6,942 nucleotides of DNA from Deltaproteobacteria bacterium (GCA_031288745.1 JAITQT010000384.1:1-6942), one strand, 5' to 3'; positions 1 through 5,754 are shown, counted from the stretch's first letter. Notes: generated from the sequence alone by a model not told the origin. Numbers and translations are program-made.

Positions 1-132
1 ATCTTAAAAGCTGGACTGAAAATAAATCCATCCCTTTCAAGCTGATTCCTTACCCAGCTAAAGATGCGGCTCCTCCCCTGGCTGAGGCAGCCTAGGTTTC
101 CAATTGCACAGTTGGAAAAGTTTTGCTATTAC
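1..132. other. Spacer after cheW, no gene supported
   Basis: This stretch lies 3' of cheW and extends off the left edge. I see no complete coding region. On the minus strand an ATG at 31-29 opens a ten-codon reading frame that runs off the window, too short to judge. A small stem (GGCTG/CAGCC, 80-92) has no following T run on either strand, so it is not a convincing terminator. One arm of the long-range 25-bp inverted repeat lies at 100-124. Confidence 0.5.
100..124 (+). repeat. 25-bp inverted repeat, left copy
   Basis: The sequence from CCAATTGCAC to GGAAAAGTTTT recurs on the opposite strand at 5881-5905 with 24 of 25 positions identical. The flanks of the two copies are unrelated, and no target-site duplication is visible outside either copy. 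This copy begins 8 bp past the cheW stop codon on the minus strand. It may be a mobile-element end, a dispersed repeat or a shared coding remnant; the sequence does not decide between these. Confidence 0.75.
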
Positions 133-654
133 TTAAAACAGGCCCAGACCAGCTAGGTCTTCCCCGGCTAGGATGCGGTCTATATCAAGCAGTATCTTAA
201 CCCCTTTGCCGATTTTGGCCATGCCTAGGATATATTCGGTGTTAAGCCTAGAGCCAAAGGCGGGAGCAGCTTCGATTTCGTCAGCCTTGATGTTAACCAC
301 CTCGGAAACAAAGTCAACCACGATGCCGATGTGAATAAATTTAGAGGAGTCTACGGCCACGTCGACCACGATAATGCTAGTGCGCTCAGTGTATTCGGCT
401 TCGCTCATTGAGAACTTAAGCCTTAGGTCGACTACGGGTATGACTTTGCCGCGAAGGTTTATAACCCCTTTGACGAAGCCGGGAGTCTGCGGCACCGTGC
501 GAATGGGCATCATGCCGATGATTTCTCTGACTTTGAGGATACCGATGCCGTATTCCTCGTTAGCCAGTGAAAAGGTCAGAAATTTACCTTCTTGTCCAGC
601 GGCCCGGCCTTTGTTTGGTTCGGAATGGCTCCTAGATGAAGTGGCGTTACTCAT
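133..654 (-). CDS. cheW: Chemotaxis coupling protein CheW
   Basis: This is a 173-residue CheW-family scaffold. In the cytoplasm CheW links methyl-accepting chemoreceptors to the histidine kinase CheA in the receptor array. After a polar, serine-rich tail of about 23 residues, the single CheW domain fills residues 24-165. The family signatures are clear: YGIGILKVREI at 35-45, GFVKGVINLRG at 59-69 followed by VIPVVDLR at 71-78, DFVSEVV at 114-120, and a closing LLDIDRIL at 155-162. The length is normal for a stand-alone CheW. The ATG is supported by GGAG at 660-663, 5 nt upstream. No other chemotaxis gene is in view, so it is either an orphan cheW or the edge of an operon continuing to the left. 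The N-terminal tail before the domain is longer than in enteric CheW. Confidence 0.95.
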   Translation of the reverse strand: MSNATSSRSHSEPNKGRAAGQEGKFLTFSLANEEYGIGILKVREIIGMMPIRTVPQTPGFVKGVINLRGKVIPVVDLRLKFSMSEAEYTERTSIIVVDVAVDSSKFIHIGIVVDFVSEVVNIKADEIEAAPAFGSRLNTEYILGMAKIGKGVKILLDIDRILAGEDLAGLGLF

Positions 655-1094
655 AAAAACTCCGCGGCGGTTATCGGCGATTGGAACTTAAAATTTAATG
701 GTATCCGCCTGGGCGGGCCTAGCAGGGCAGATACGAGAGGATTTGACCTCCTCCACTTAACTGAAGGAAGGGGATTCCTACGGAGCAAGAAGCGCAAGGC
801 TTTCAAGCCTCTTCGGAGGGTTGCTGGTTAATCAGCTGGCTTTATGGCCATGATCCACAGGCAGTGAGCGCGGGCCAATCGGCCGTGAAAATATTTAAAG
901 CGTAGAACAATAAAAAAAATGAAGTTTTAAAGAGAAATTAAAGGTTAAGGCCCTTTTTTCTAAAAAAATCTCAGCATCGAAAGGGGTAGACCTCTTCCTA
1001 CTTGACGTCTGAAAGCAAGGTTATTTTATCTCAGAAGACCAGTAAAGTCCAGATCCTTTAGATTAGAGACCCTAGGTTGATTCGTTAAAGAAGG
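655..1094. other. Intergenic region with IS remnant
   Basis: This 440-bp stretch separates the ubiE stop codon from the cheW start. An imperfect stem (GTATCCGCC at 701-709 against GGCAGATAC at 726-734) lies just upstream of cheW. The segment 743-893 resembles the 3' end of an IS200/IS605-type tnpB and is listed separately. The stretch 894-1094 is AT-rich and I see no gene, RNA or convincing terminator in it. Confidence 0.5.
743..893 (-). pseudogene. Probable tnpB C-terminal remnant plus IS200/IS605 right end
   Basis: Read on the minus strand from about 893, one frame gives FTADWPALTACGSWP, then a stop (TAA, 842-844), a stretch containing LINQQPSEEA, a second stop (TGA, 803-805), and finally SVGIPFLQLSGGGQIL. 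From memory of the family, this layout (an ALTACG-type segment, a spacer with QEA/EEA, a final VGIP...GGG tail) matches C-termini of IS605 OrfB/TnpB proteins. TnpB is the RNA-guided nuclease of these elements. The last 35 or so bases (minus-strand text CCCCTTCC ... GGAGGAGGTCAA) form an imperfect hairpin ending in GTCAA, as IS200/IS605 right ends do. No N-terminal part, RuvC motif or left end is visible. It is a dead fragment at best, and the family assignment rests on short similarity. Confidence 0.5.
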
Positions 1095-1850
1095 TCAAAA
1101 AGGTTTGTGGGCCCAAACAAGCATGCAAACTCCAAAAGTAAAACTAGTTCTTTGAGGCTTAACGAACCCAGCTTTTTTTAGTTCGGTAATAATAGTCGCC
1201 GGATGAGGGAAAGCTAGAACAGAGCGAGCCAGATAACGGTAAGCCCCGCCTCGGCCACCTAGGAGAGAGGCTAAAAAGGGAGTAAATTTATCTAAATGAA
1301 AACGATATAAGGGGGCCCAGATCGAGCGGGGATCAAAAAAAAGTTCCAGTATTAATAGCCGGCCCCCTGGTTTAAGCATTCTATAAGCTGAGGAGTAGAG
1401 ACCTCGGCGATCAGTAATGTTTCTTAAGCCAAAGGAAATAGAAATCGAGTCGAAACTCTCGTCTGGTAAAGGGGCCTCAGTAGCTTGACCTAAAATTAAA
1501 GTAGGCTCGGGCAGAGAGATTTTGCCCTTTGTTAGGCTATTTTTTATTTTTTTCTTGGCTAGTTCCAGCATCGGTTCAGAGATATCAAGCCCGGTAACCT
1601 TGGCGGCTGGAAAAAGGCGCTTATGGCTTAAAAGCTGATCGCCCGAACCAGTGGCTAGATCTAAAAATGAGGGGTCGTCACTTAATATCAGCATTCTCCT
1701 AGTTAGAGATTGGCGCCAAAAGTGATCTCGGCCTAGGCTCAAGACGCGATTTATCAAATCATAGCGCCTGACTATAGTCCCAAACATGTTTCTAACAGTT
1801 CTCTGAAAGGGGGTCAGAGAAGACGTTAGAGAAGAGGGGGCGACTTCCAT
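1095..1850 (-). CDS. ubiE: UbiE/MenG quinone C-methyltransferase
   Basis: This 251-residue class I SAM-dependent methyltransferase belongs to the UbiE/MenG family, which methylates demethylmenaquinone (and in some bacteria the ubiquinone precursor) on the ring carbon, the last step of menaquinone synthesis. The N-terminal signature VRNMFGTIVRRYDLINRVLSLG covers 19-40. The SAM-binding motif I LDLATGSGD is at 63-71, GLDIS at 87-91, the diagnostic FGLRNITD at 140-147, LKPGGRLLILE at 159-169 and the C-terminal AYRYLARSVLAFP at 203-215. Length and motif order are those of an intact enzyme. The start is supported only by a weak GGA about 7 nt upstream of the ATG. No other quinone gene lies nearby, so it is probably a stand-alone gene; a quinone methyltransferase suggests a respiratory chain. 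Which quinone it acts on cannot be told from sequence; menG is an equally fair name. Confidence 0.93.
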   Translation of the reverse strand: MEVAPSSLTSSLTPFQRTVRNMFGTIVRRYDLINRVLSLGRDHFWRQSLTRRMLILSDDPSFLDLATGSGDQLLSHKRLFPAAKVTGLDISEPMLELAKKKIKNSLTKGKISLPEPTLILGQATEAPLPDESFDSISISFGLRNITDRRGLYSSAYRMLKPGGRLLILELFFDPRSIWAPLYRFHLDKFTPFLASLLGGRGGAYRYLARSVLAFPHPATIITELKKAGFVKPQRTSFTFGVCMLVWAHKPF

Positions 1851-2050
1851 GTATAATCCGTTTGGAGAGTGATATTTAAATTGATAAAGTATGGTTTATG
1901 TTTTAATATTAAAAAAAATAGATAGTATTAATTTAATATTAAGAGATAAACTCACTAATTTAGATGTCATTTCGTATGAATATGTTACAAACATATTTGA
2001 TGTACATATACTAGCTAATGTTCACTGCGATAAACGCCCACAATTAAGTC

Positions 2051-2057
2051 AAAATAT
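2051..2057 (+). repeat. Target-site duplication, left (AAAATAT)
   Basis: AAAATAT directly abuts the left inverted repeat of the 112-bp element and is repeated exactly at 2170-2176, directly after the right inverted repeat. Both copies touch the first and last bases of the element, as expected for a transposition target duplication. Confidence 0.75.
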
Positions 2058-2169
2058 GCTCGAAGCGTAAAAAACCTCTTAAAAGCAAATATAGTCTAAC
2101 AAATTAACTAGTAATAATATTATGTTAAAAATTTAAGGCCCGATAAAGAGGACTTTTTGTGCTTCGAGC
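2058..2169. mobile_element. 112-bp MITE-like element with terminal inverted repeats
   Basis: The left end GCTCGAAGC (2058-2066) and right end GCTTCGAGC (2161-2169) are perfect complements. Pairing continues inward through an A/T run to CCTCTT (2075-2080) against AAGAGG (2146-2151), giving terminal inverted repeats of about 23-24 bp with a few mismatches and one bulged base. The interior of about 65 bp is AT-rich and non-coding. The 7-bp direct repeat AAAATAT abuts both ends. Small size, TIRs, TSD and no coding capacity fit a miniature inverted-repeat transposable element mobilised in trans. No transposase with matching ends is in the window, and I cannot assign an IS family. Confidence 0.85.
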
Positions 2170-2176
2170 AAAATAT
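2170..2176 (+). repeat. Target-site duplication, right (AAAATAT)
   Basis: This is an exact copy of the 7-mer at 2051-2057, abutting the right end of the miniature element. The sequence is AT-rich, so chance contributes something, but its exact position beside the TIR makes that unlikely. Confidence 0.75.
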
Positions 2177-2287
2177 GGGAAGGCCAGGCGGTGAGTCATC
2201 AATTTATTTCGAGGAAGCTAAGGCGGTGGGCAACTTTCAATTTTAGGTGATTATCTAAAATCTAATGATTTAGACTGAAAATAAGAT

Positions 2288-2307
2288 TAAAGCCAGAATA
2301 GGCTTTA
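2288..2307 (-). terminator. Possible terminator of the HAD phosphatase gene
   Basis: TAAAGCC-AGAATA-GGCTTTA forms a perfect 7-bp stem with a 6-nt loop. On the minus strand it lies about 65 bp past the HAD stop codon and is followed by AATCTTATTTT, a weak T-rich tail. The stem is short and has only three GC pairs, so termination is only a possibility. Confidence 0.35.
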
Positions 2308-2370
2308 GAACCCCGCCCTGAAGGAAAAAGTTTTACGGTGTTTCCGATAAAACCCTCTAAGAACAGGCTT

Positions 2371-3000
2371 TTAGCAGTTTAAAACGTCGCGGCCAGCCTC
2401 AAGGTTTTCCCTTACGACCGAGGCCCCGGCGGCTAAGAGATCTTGTTGGCTCGATCCGCCTTGGAGGAGGCCAAGAGATTTAAGCCCGGCGTTTTTGGCA
2501 CAGACCATATCGGAGACAGAATCGCCCACGAAAAGGGCCCTCGAAGCGTCCACGCCAAGCTGCTTAAGTATAGTTAGCAACATATCCGGCTCCGGCTTAG
2601 GCCGGGGCACGTTATCGGAGCCAACGGCCGTGTCGAAATATTTGGCGATATTTAATTTAGCTAGATCGTGCCAAGGATTAATGCGGTTGGTGGCGATGGC
2701 TTGCAAATAACCTTTATCCTTACCGGCTTGAAGAATCTCTTCGGTATAGGGATAAAGTTTGATTAGGCTCGAAACCTTGGGCACGATGTCGTTAAAAAAA
2801 TAAGCACTCCAGGGGGGTTCGACTTTTCCCCAAAGGGAGAGCCAAAATTGTTCGGTAGGCAGACTAAGGGCGATTCGAATTTGCTCTAGGCTCTTTTTTT
2901 CCAAACCAAAATGTTCGGCTAGAAGGTTAGCCCCCTCGGCGCAGGCTTCCAGAGAATCTATTAAAGTTAAGTCAAGATCGTAGATAAGAGTGTTATGCAT
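2371..3000 (-). CDS. HAD-superfamily hydrolase, phosphoglycolate phosphatase-like
   Basis: This is a 209-residue cytoplasmic phosphatase of the haloacid dehalogenase superfamily with a helical cap after motif I, as in Gph/PGMB-type enzymes. All four catalytic motifs are present: motif I DLDLTLIDS (nucleophile D8, acid D10, T12), motif II threonine in ATNR (T104), motif III lysine in PRPKPEPD (K135), and motif IV VGDSVSDM (D160, D164). The length is normal. Position 11 is leucine where family members usually have glycine (DxDGT), a small deviation next to the catalytic aspartate. The substrate is not certain: phosphoglycolate, a sugar phosphate or a nucleotide are all possible. No clear Shine-Dalgarno precedes the ATG. 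A TATAAT (2999-3004, minus) overlaps it, so the true start or a leaderless transcript deserves checking. The gene stands alone between two long spacers. Confidence 0.9.
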   Translation of the reverse strand: MHNTLIYDLDLTLIDSLEACAEGANLLAEHFGLEKKSLEQIRIALSLPTEQFWLSLWGKVEPPWSAYFFNDIVPKVSSLIKLYPYTEEILQAGKDKGYLQAIATNRINPWHDLAKLNIAKYFDTAVGSDNVPRPKPEPDMLLTILKQLGVDASRALFVGDSVSDMVCAKNAGLKSLGLLQGGSSQQDLLAAGASVVRENLEAGRDVLNC

Positions 3001-3218
3001 TATAGGAATCTTAAGTAAATATGATAACTTTTTATTAGTTTAGTATGAAAAGTTAAATAATAAAAATAAAAAAATATTTAAACATTTAGCATCTTAATGA
3101 ACTAATGGTTGGATATTAGGCAAGCTCAAACCTAAGGTTATCTTTAATTTTAGACTAGTTTTTTATGCCTAAGTAATCGTTAAAGAAAAATATTTTCTTT
3201 TAATTGACCTAAAAAATA

Positions 3219-3236
3219 ACCACATATATATGTGGT
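3219..3236. repeat. Perfect 18-bp palindrome
   Basis: ACCACATATATATGTGGT is identical to its own reverse complement. It sits about 220 bp upstream of the HAD start codon in AT-rich spacer. It could be a protein-binding site or a cruciform-forming sequence; nothing nearby identifies a partner. Confidence 0.6.
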
Positions 3237-3367
3237 CTAACTTTAAATAATATACCAGATATCTTGGCTAAAATCAAGGCCGGGCTAAATTAGGACTAAT
3301 TAAAAGCTTAAAGCGAACTAGGCTATTTATTAAAAAACCTGGCCTAAAAGGCAAAAAGGAGCCTAAG

Positions 3368-3392
3368 CTAGCTCAAAAATGTTTCGAGCTAG
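3368..3392. repeat. Stem-loop CTAGCTC...GAGCTAG
   Basis: A perfect 7-bp inverted repeat encloses 11 nt. It shares the short string TTCGAGC with the ends of the MITE-like element but lacks the rest of those ends. There is no T run after it on either strand. Confidence 0.45.
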
Positions 3393-3471
3393 GGCCATAA
3401 GACCATAATCGCCTAGGAGTCAAGAGGTTAAAGTCAAATTAATAGAAACGATAAAGTTGTGATTTATCTTA

Positions 3472-3479
3472 CTAATTAT
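3472..3479 (+). repeat. Target-site duplication, left (CTAATTAT)
   Basis: CTAATTAT immediately precedes the GTAA end of the IS66-like miniature element and is repeated exactly at 3767-3774 after its other end. Eight base pairs is the duplication length known for the IS66 family. Confidence 0.75.
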
Positions 3480-3766
3480 GTAACCGTTCACCAAGTCTTT
3501 TTTTTCCCCACGTTGCGGCTGGTAGTGACTTTCGAGTTGTAATTAAGTTTTAGCATACCCTTAAGTTTTTAACATTAGCTCTTTTAACGTTTCTACTTAG
3601 CTCTCTGCTCCAACCATATATTTTAACTTTGATTAATTTTAAAATTACTAAGCTCCTATAGGGGGCAACATTGCTGCGGTATGTGTCGTCCCTTTCAATA
3701 GGCTTGGCACCGCAGCATTCTCTCTTGTGAACGGGCCCTTAAACGTTCACATTTGTGAACGGACAC
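3480..3766. mobile_element. 287-bp IS66-like miniature element
   Basis: The left end reads GTAACCGTTCACCAA; the right end, reverse-complemented, reads GTGTCCGTTCACAAA. This gives a 15-bp terminal inverted repeat with three mismatches. An exact 8-bp direct repeat (CTAATTAT) abuts both ends. IS66-family elements are known for TIRs starting with GTAA and 8-bp duplications, so this fits an internally deleted or miniature IS66 relative. The interior has no open reading frame. It does hold a 9-bp stem (TGCTGCGGT 3672-3680 / ACCGCAGCA 3709-3717), and further GTGAACG/CGTTCAC half-sites at 3727-3733 and 3744-3750 near the right end, which could be subterminal transposase-binding sites. It inserted at the very 3' end of tetR without damaging the protein. 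Confidence 0.8.
3744..3761. repeat. Subterminal palindrome of the IS66-like element
   Basis: CGTTCAC-ATTT-GTGAACG is a perfect 7-bp inverted repeat with a 4-nt spacer, overlapping the right end of the miniature element. A third copy of the half-site lies at 3727-3733 and a fourth at the opposite end (3485-3491). It looks like a TetR operator, but its place inside the element's terminus favours a transposase site. Confidence 0.5.
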
Positions 3767-3774
3767 CTAATTAT
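3767..3774 (+). repeat. Target-site duplication, right (CTAATTAT)
   Basis: This is an exact copy of 3472-3479. Its last base is part of the tetR stop codon (TGA, 3776-3774 on the minus strand), so the insertion landed at the stop and the duplication kept the reading frame's end intact. Confidence 0.75.
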
Positions 3775-4408
3775 CAAATTTCAGCCCCCAACTCTTTTAG
3801 GTAAGCGCCGAACATATTGCCCATGGCCTCAGCGTAGGAGCTAATTTGCTCGGGGGTCCTTGGGCTTTGAGAAAAACGTTTTCCGGCTGAAAAAAGAGTG
3901 TTTAAAATTAGCTCTTGGGTCGTCTGGATTGTTTTATCGGAGGCCTTGGGTAGTCTTTGTGCCAAAAATTGATTAACCGCCTCTTTTCCGGCCGAGCGCG
4001 ACGCTAGCGCTTCGGGGGCTAGTCTATATAAGGGGGCGGCCAGATCAAGAGCGGCGCGAAAAACGGCCTCTTGGCATTCAGATTGGACGAAAAAGAGGGC
4101 TAAGGCCTTTAACCTTTCAAGAGGAGAGTTACTCTCTTGTTGGATAATCTCTTTAATTTTACCGGCCGTGCCTCGCCATTCGTCGGCTTGGAGTTTAAAG
4201 AGAATGGCCGCTTTGTTAGGGAAATATTGGTAGAGTGAGCCCACGCTTACTCCAGCTCGTTGGGCCACGCGAGTAGTGGTGAAACCTCGAGTTCCTTCAT
4301 TTTCTAAAACCTGAATAGCGGCTATTAAAACGGCCTCGACAAGATCGTTAGAGCGAGCTTGCTTGGGTTTTTTTTTTGAAAGATAGAGCGATTTAAGTTT
4401 TGAGTCAT
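3774..4408 (-). CDS. TetR/AcrR-family regulator, frame-broken at a poly-A run
   Basis: This is a cytoplasmic DNA-binding repressor of the TetR family, normally a dimer released by a small ligand. The HTH is plain: a first helix in RSNDLVEAVLIAAIQVLENEG, then GFTTTRVAQRAGVSVGSLYQYFPNKAAIL, followed by an all-helical ligand domain of about 140 residues. The best start is ATG 4408-4406, with AGAGGA 4 nt upstream. From that ATG the frame gives MTQNLNRSIFQKK, then enters ten A residues (plus-strand T run 4368-4377) and reaches a stop; the HTH frame is one base off. With one extra A the protein would be 211 residues, the usual TetR size. In the HTH frame no ATG, GTG or TTG precedes GTG 4268-4266, which would begin inside the HTH and give a defective 164-residue protein. 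It diverges from the O-methyltransferase at 4515, its likely target. It may be a fresh pseudogene, rescued by slippage, or a sequencing error. Confidence 0.85.
4368..4377 (-). other. A10 homopolymer at the tetR frame break
   Basis: A run of ten identical bases (A on the coding strand) sits 31 nt after the tetR ATG, where the initiating frame and the HTH-encoding frame meet. Runs of this length are known sites of polymerase slippage, which can restore the frame in a fraction of transcripts. Eleven As would make the gene intact. Confidence 0.8.
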
Positions 4409-4412
4409 ATCT

Positions 4413-4418
4413 TCCTCT
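4413..4418 (-). promoter_or_regulatory. Ribosome-binding site deciding the tetR start
   Basis: AGAGGA on the minus strand lies 4 nt before ATG 4408-4406. It is the strongest translation signal near the gene and indicates the original start codon, upstream of the frame break. Confidence 0.7.
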
Positions 4419-4473
4419 TTAATCAACATAAACGCGAATAGCCTAAATAGAGCTGAAAGTCGTATGATATGAA

Positions 4474-4484
4474 CGTAGCCTACG
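4474..4484. promoter_or_regulatory. Candidate operator between tetR and the methyltransferase
   Basis: CGTAG-C-CTACG is a short palindrome centred 36 bp before the methyltransferase start, in the divergent intergenic region. TetR regulators commonly bind palindromes in such divergent gaps. The half-site is only 5 bp and no second copy is present, so this is a weak suggestion. Confidence 0.25.
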
Positions 4485-4502
4485 GCTTACAAATAAAAAT
4501 TT

Positions 4503-4507
4503 AGGAG
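4503..4507 (+). promoter_or_regulatory. Ribosome-binding site of the methyltransferase
   Basis: AGGAG lies 7 nt before ATG 4515-4517, ideal spacing, and supports that start codon. Confidence 0.75.
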
Positions 4508-4514
4508 AAAGACG

Positions 4515-5174
4515 ATGATCACCTTAGATTTGCCTCGCGTGGCCGCCGTTATAGAAAACTTAATTAGTCGCGATCAGCAATCACAAGCCAAAAGAAAGGA
4601 TTTGAACCTTTCCGAAGAAGAGATAAAGCGCTTGATGGGTAGTAAAACCCAATATTTAGAGTTTTACTCTAGCTTAGCCGATTGGCCCCTTTCAATTTCT
4701 CATGAAACGGGAAGGCTAATATATATGCTGGCTAAAAGTCGCCGGGCTACTTCCATTATCGAATACGGAACCTCGTTGGGGGTCTCGACTTTGTTTTTGG
4801 CAGCCGCTTTACGCGATAACGGAGGAGGCCGGTTGATTACCTGCGAATTTGTGCCCTCTAAAGTGGCCGAGGCGAAGGCCAACCTAGAGGCCGCCGGTCT
4901 AAGCGATTTGGTGGAGTTTAGAGCCGGAAATGCTTTGGAAACCCTTAAGGTCGATTTACCCAAGAGCGTTGATTTACTCCTTTTAGACGGGGCCAAAGCT
5001 CTATACGCAGAGATTCTAGCTTTAGTTGAAAAGAACCTGGCCCCCGGGGCTTTGATAATAGCCGATGACGCTCATTTTTGCCCAGAGTATTTAGCTTTAA
5101 TTCGAGCTAGCCAGCGTGGTTATCTATCTGCGCCATTGAATGAGGGAGTGGAACTGACAATGCGTTTAATTTAA
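4515..5174 (+). CDS. Class I SAM-dependent O-methyltransferase
   Basis: This 219-residue cytoplasmic methyltransferase resembles the catechol/caffeoyl-CoA O-methyltransferase group (Methyltransf_3/24 type). A helical N-terminal segment of about 75 residues precedes the Rossmann-like fold. The SAM-binding motif I is IIEYGTSLGVSTLFLA at 81-96, with the acidic ribose-binding residue E111 in ITCEFVPSKV. The metal/catalytic region includes D158 in LLLLDGAKALY and D184/D185 in LIIADDAHF, the positions where family members bind a divalent cation. Length is typical and the frame intact. Its start has a good Shine-Dalgarno at 4503-4507. It is divergent from a TetR-family gene 106 bp away, so TetR control is likely. 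The acceptor is unknown; a small phenolic or other hydroxylated compound would suit the family. With tetR possibly broken, expression may now be constitutive. Confidence 0.88.
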   Translation: MITLDLPRVAAVIENLISRDQQSQAKRKDLNLSEEEIKRLMGSKTQYLEFYSSLADWPLSISHETGRLIYMLAKSRRATSIIEYGTSLGVSTLFLAAALRDNGGGRLITCEFVPSKVAEAKANLEAAGLSDLVEFRAGNALETLKVDLPKSVDLLLLDGAKALYAEILALVEKNLAPGALIIADDAHFCPEYLALIRASQRGYLSAPLNEGVELTMRLI

Positions 5175-5185
5175 ATCTTGGCCGG

Positions 5186-5231
5186 GCGCTTGGCCGTGGT
5201 CACCCGCGTCAAGGGGTTTTAGGCCAAGCGC
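5186..5231. repeat. 10-bp perfect stem after the methyltransferase
   Basis: GCGCTTGGCC (5186-5195) and GGCCAAGCGC (5222-5231) are exact complements enclosing 26 nt. The stem begins 12 nt after the methyltransferase stop codon. No T run follows, so it is not a textbook intrinsic terminator, though it could slow transcription or protect the mRNA 3' end. No direct repeats flank it. Confidence 0.6.
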
Positions 5232-5478
5232 TAATGGCCTAGAAATAGGCTTTAATCTAAGCCATAAAATAAAAAGATTATCGCTAGCGGTTATAGGTTC
5301 CCTCTCTAACAAGCCGTCGAGCAGCCCCTAAAAGATCTCATCGGCTATGTACTTGTCAAGGCTTTAGATTATTTTGATATTCTCATGAAGATATAGTGAA
5401 ATTCGTGGGGGATCTCATAAGTATGACCGCGTGTTAAAAAAATCGACGGCAATGAATATAAGTTACTCCTTTACCAAA

Positions 5479-5496
5479 AAGACTTAATTAAGTCTT
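5479..5496. repeat. Perfect 18-bp palindrome
   Basis: AAGACTTAATTAAGTCTT equals its reverse complement. It lies in gene-poor spacer roughly 300 bp from both the methyltransferase and the tRNA. It could be a regulator site or the relic of an element end. Confidence 0.6.
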
Positions 5497-5754
5497 CGGG
5501 TTCGGCCGCAACCTATTGACTTAACGATTACCTTAAAGGCTCCTTTTAAGTTTAGAGCATTCTTCGTTCGTACTTAGGATTTTTAAGCAAGGCTTCTGGA
5601 AGAGATAAGTAGTGTGGTTTCGGATCATGTCTATAACGATTCTCAGTCATATTTCTACTCAGTAGGGGTAGAATTATGGGCCTTTTCCTGAAACGAGCTA
5701 GAAAAGCCGATTGGCCATTAGGCCCGAAAAGAACTCTAACGCAAAACAGGAGAC

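Larger units (their letters stand above)
1851..2370. other. AT-rich intergenic region with MITE-like insertion
   Basis: This 520-bp spacer separates HAD from ubiE and holds no supported gene. Its main content is a 112-bp miniature element (2058-2169, listed separately). It also has AT palindromes: TTTTAATATTAAAA at 1901-1914 and ATATGTT-ACA-AACATAT at 1980-1996. A 7-bp stem at 2288-2307 may terminate the HAD gene. I could not identify a convincing promoter for ubiE. Confidence 0.6.
3001..3479. other. AT-rich intergenic region, no gene seen
   Basis: This stretch of about 480 bp lies upstream of the HAD gene. I found no credible coding region on either strand. It contains several palindromes: an AAAGAAAA/TTTTCTTT stem around 3182-3200, a perfect 18-bp palindrome at 3219-3236, and CTAGCTC/GAGCTAG at 3368-3392. 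None is followed by a T run that would make a clear terminator. The promoter of the HAD gene presumably lies at the left edge but I cannot place it. Confidence 0.55.

Noticed and set aside
374..691. Plus-strand ORF opposite cheW
   Set aside because: It lies antisense to the clear CheW domain, has no ribosome-binding site or motif, and is a shadow of that gene.
2058..2169. The long inverted repeat as an intrinsic terminator
   Set aside because: The loop of about 65 nt and the flanking 7-bp direct repeats fit a transposable element rather than a terminator hairpin.
2495..2710. Plus-strand ORF opposite the HAD phosphatase
   Set aside because: It overlaps motifs II to IV of the real gene on the other strand and has no independent support.
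3727..3761. GTGAACG/CGTTCAC half-sites as a TetR operator
   Set aside because: They lie at the 3' end of tetR, not at a promoter, and are better explained as terminal and subterminal sequence of the IS66-like element.
4700..4996. Minus-strand ORF opposite the O-methyltransferase
   Set aside because: It is antisense to the SAM-binding region of a well-supported gene and has no recognisable feature.
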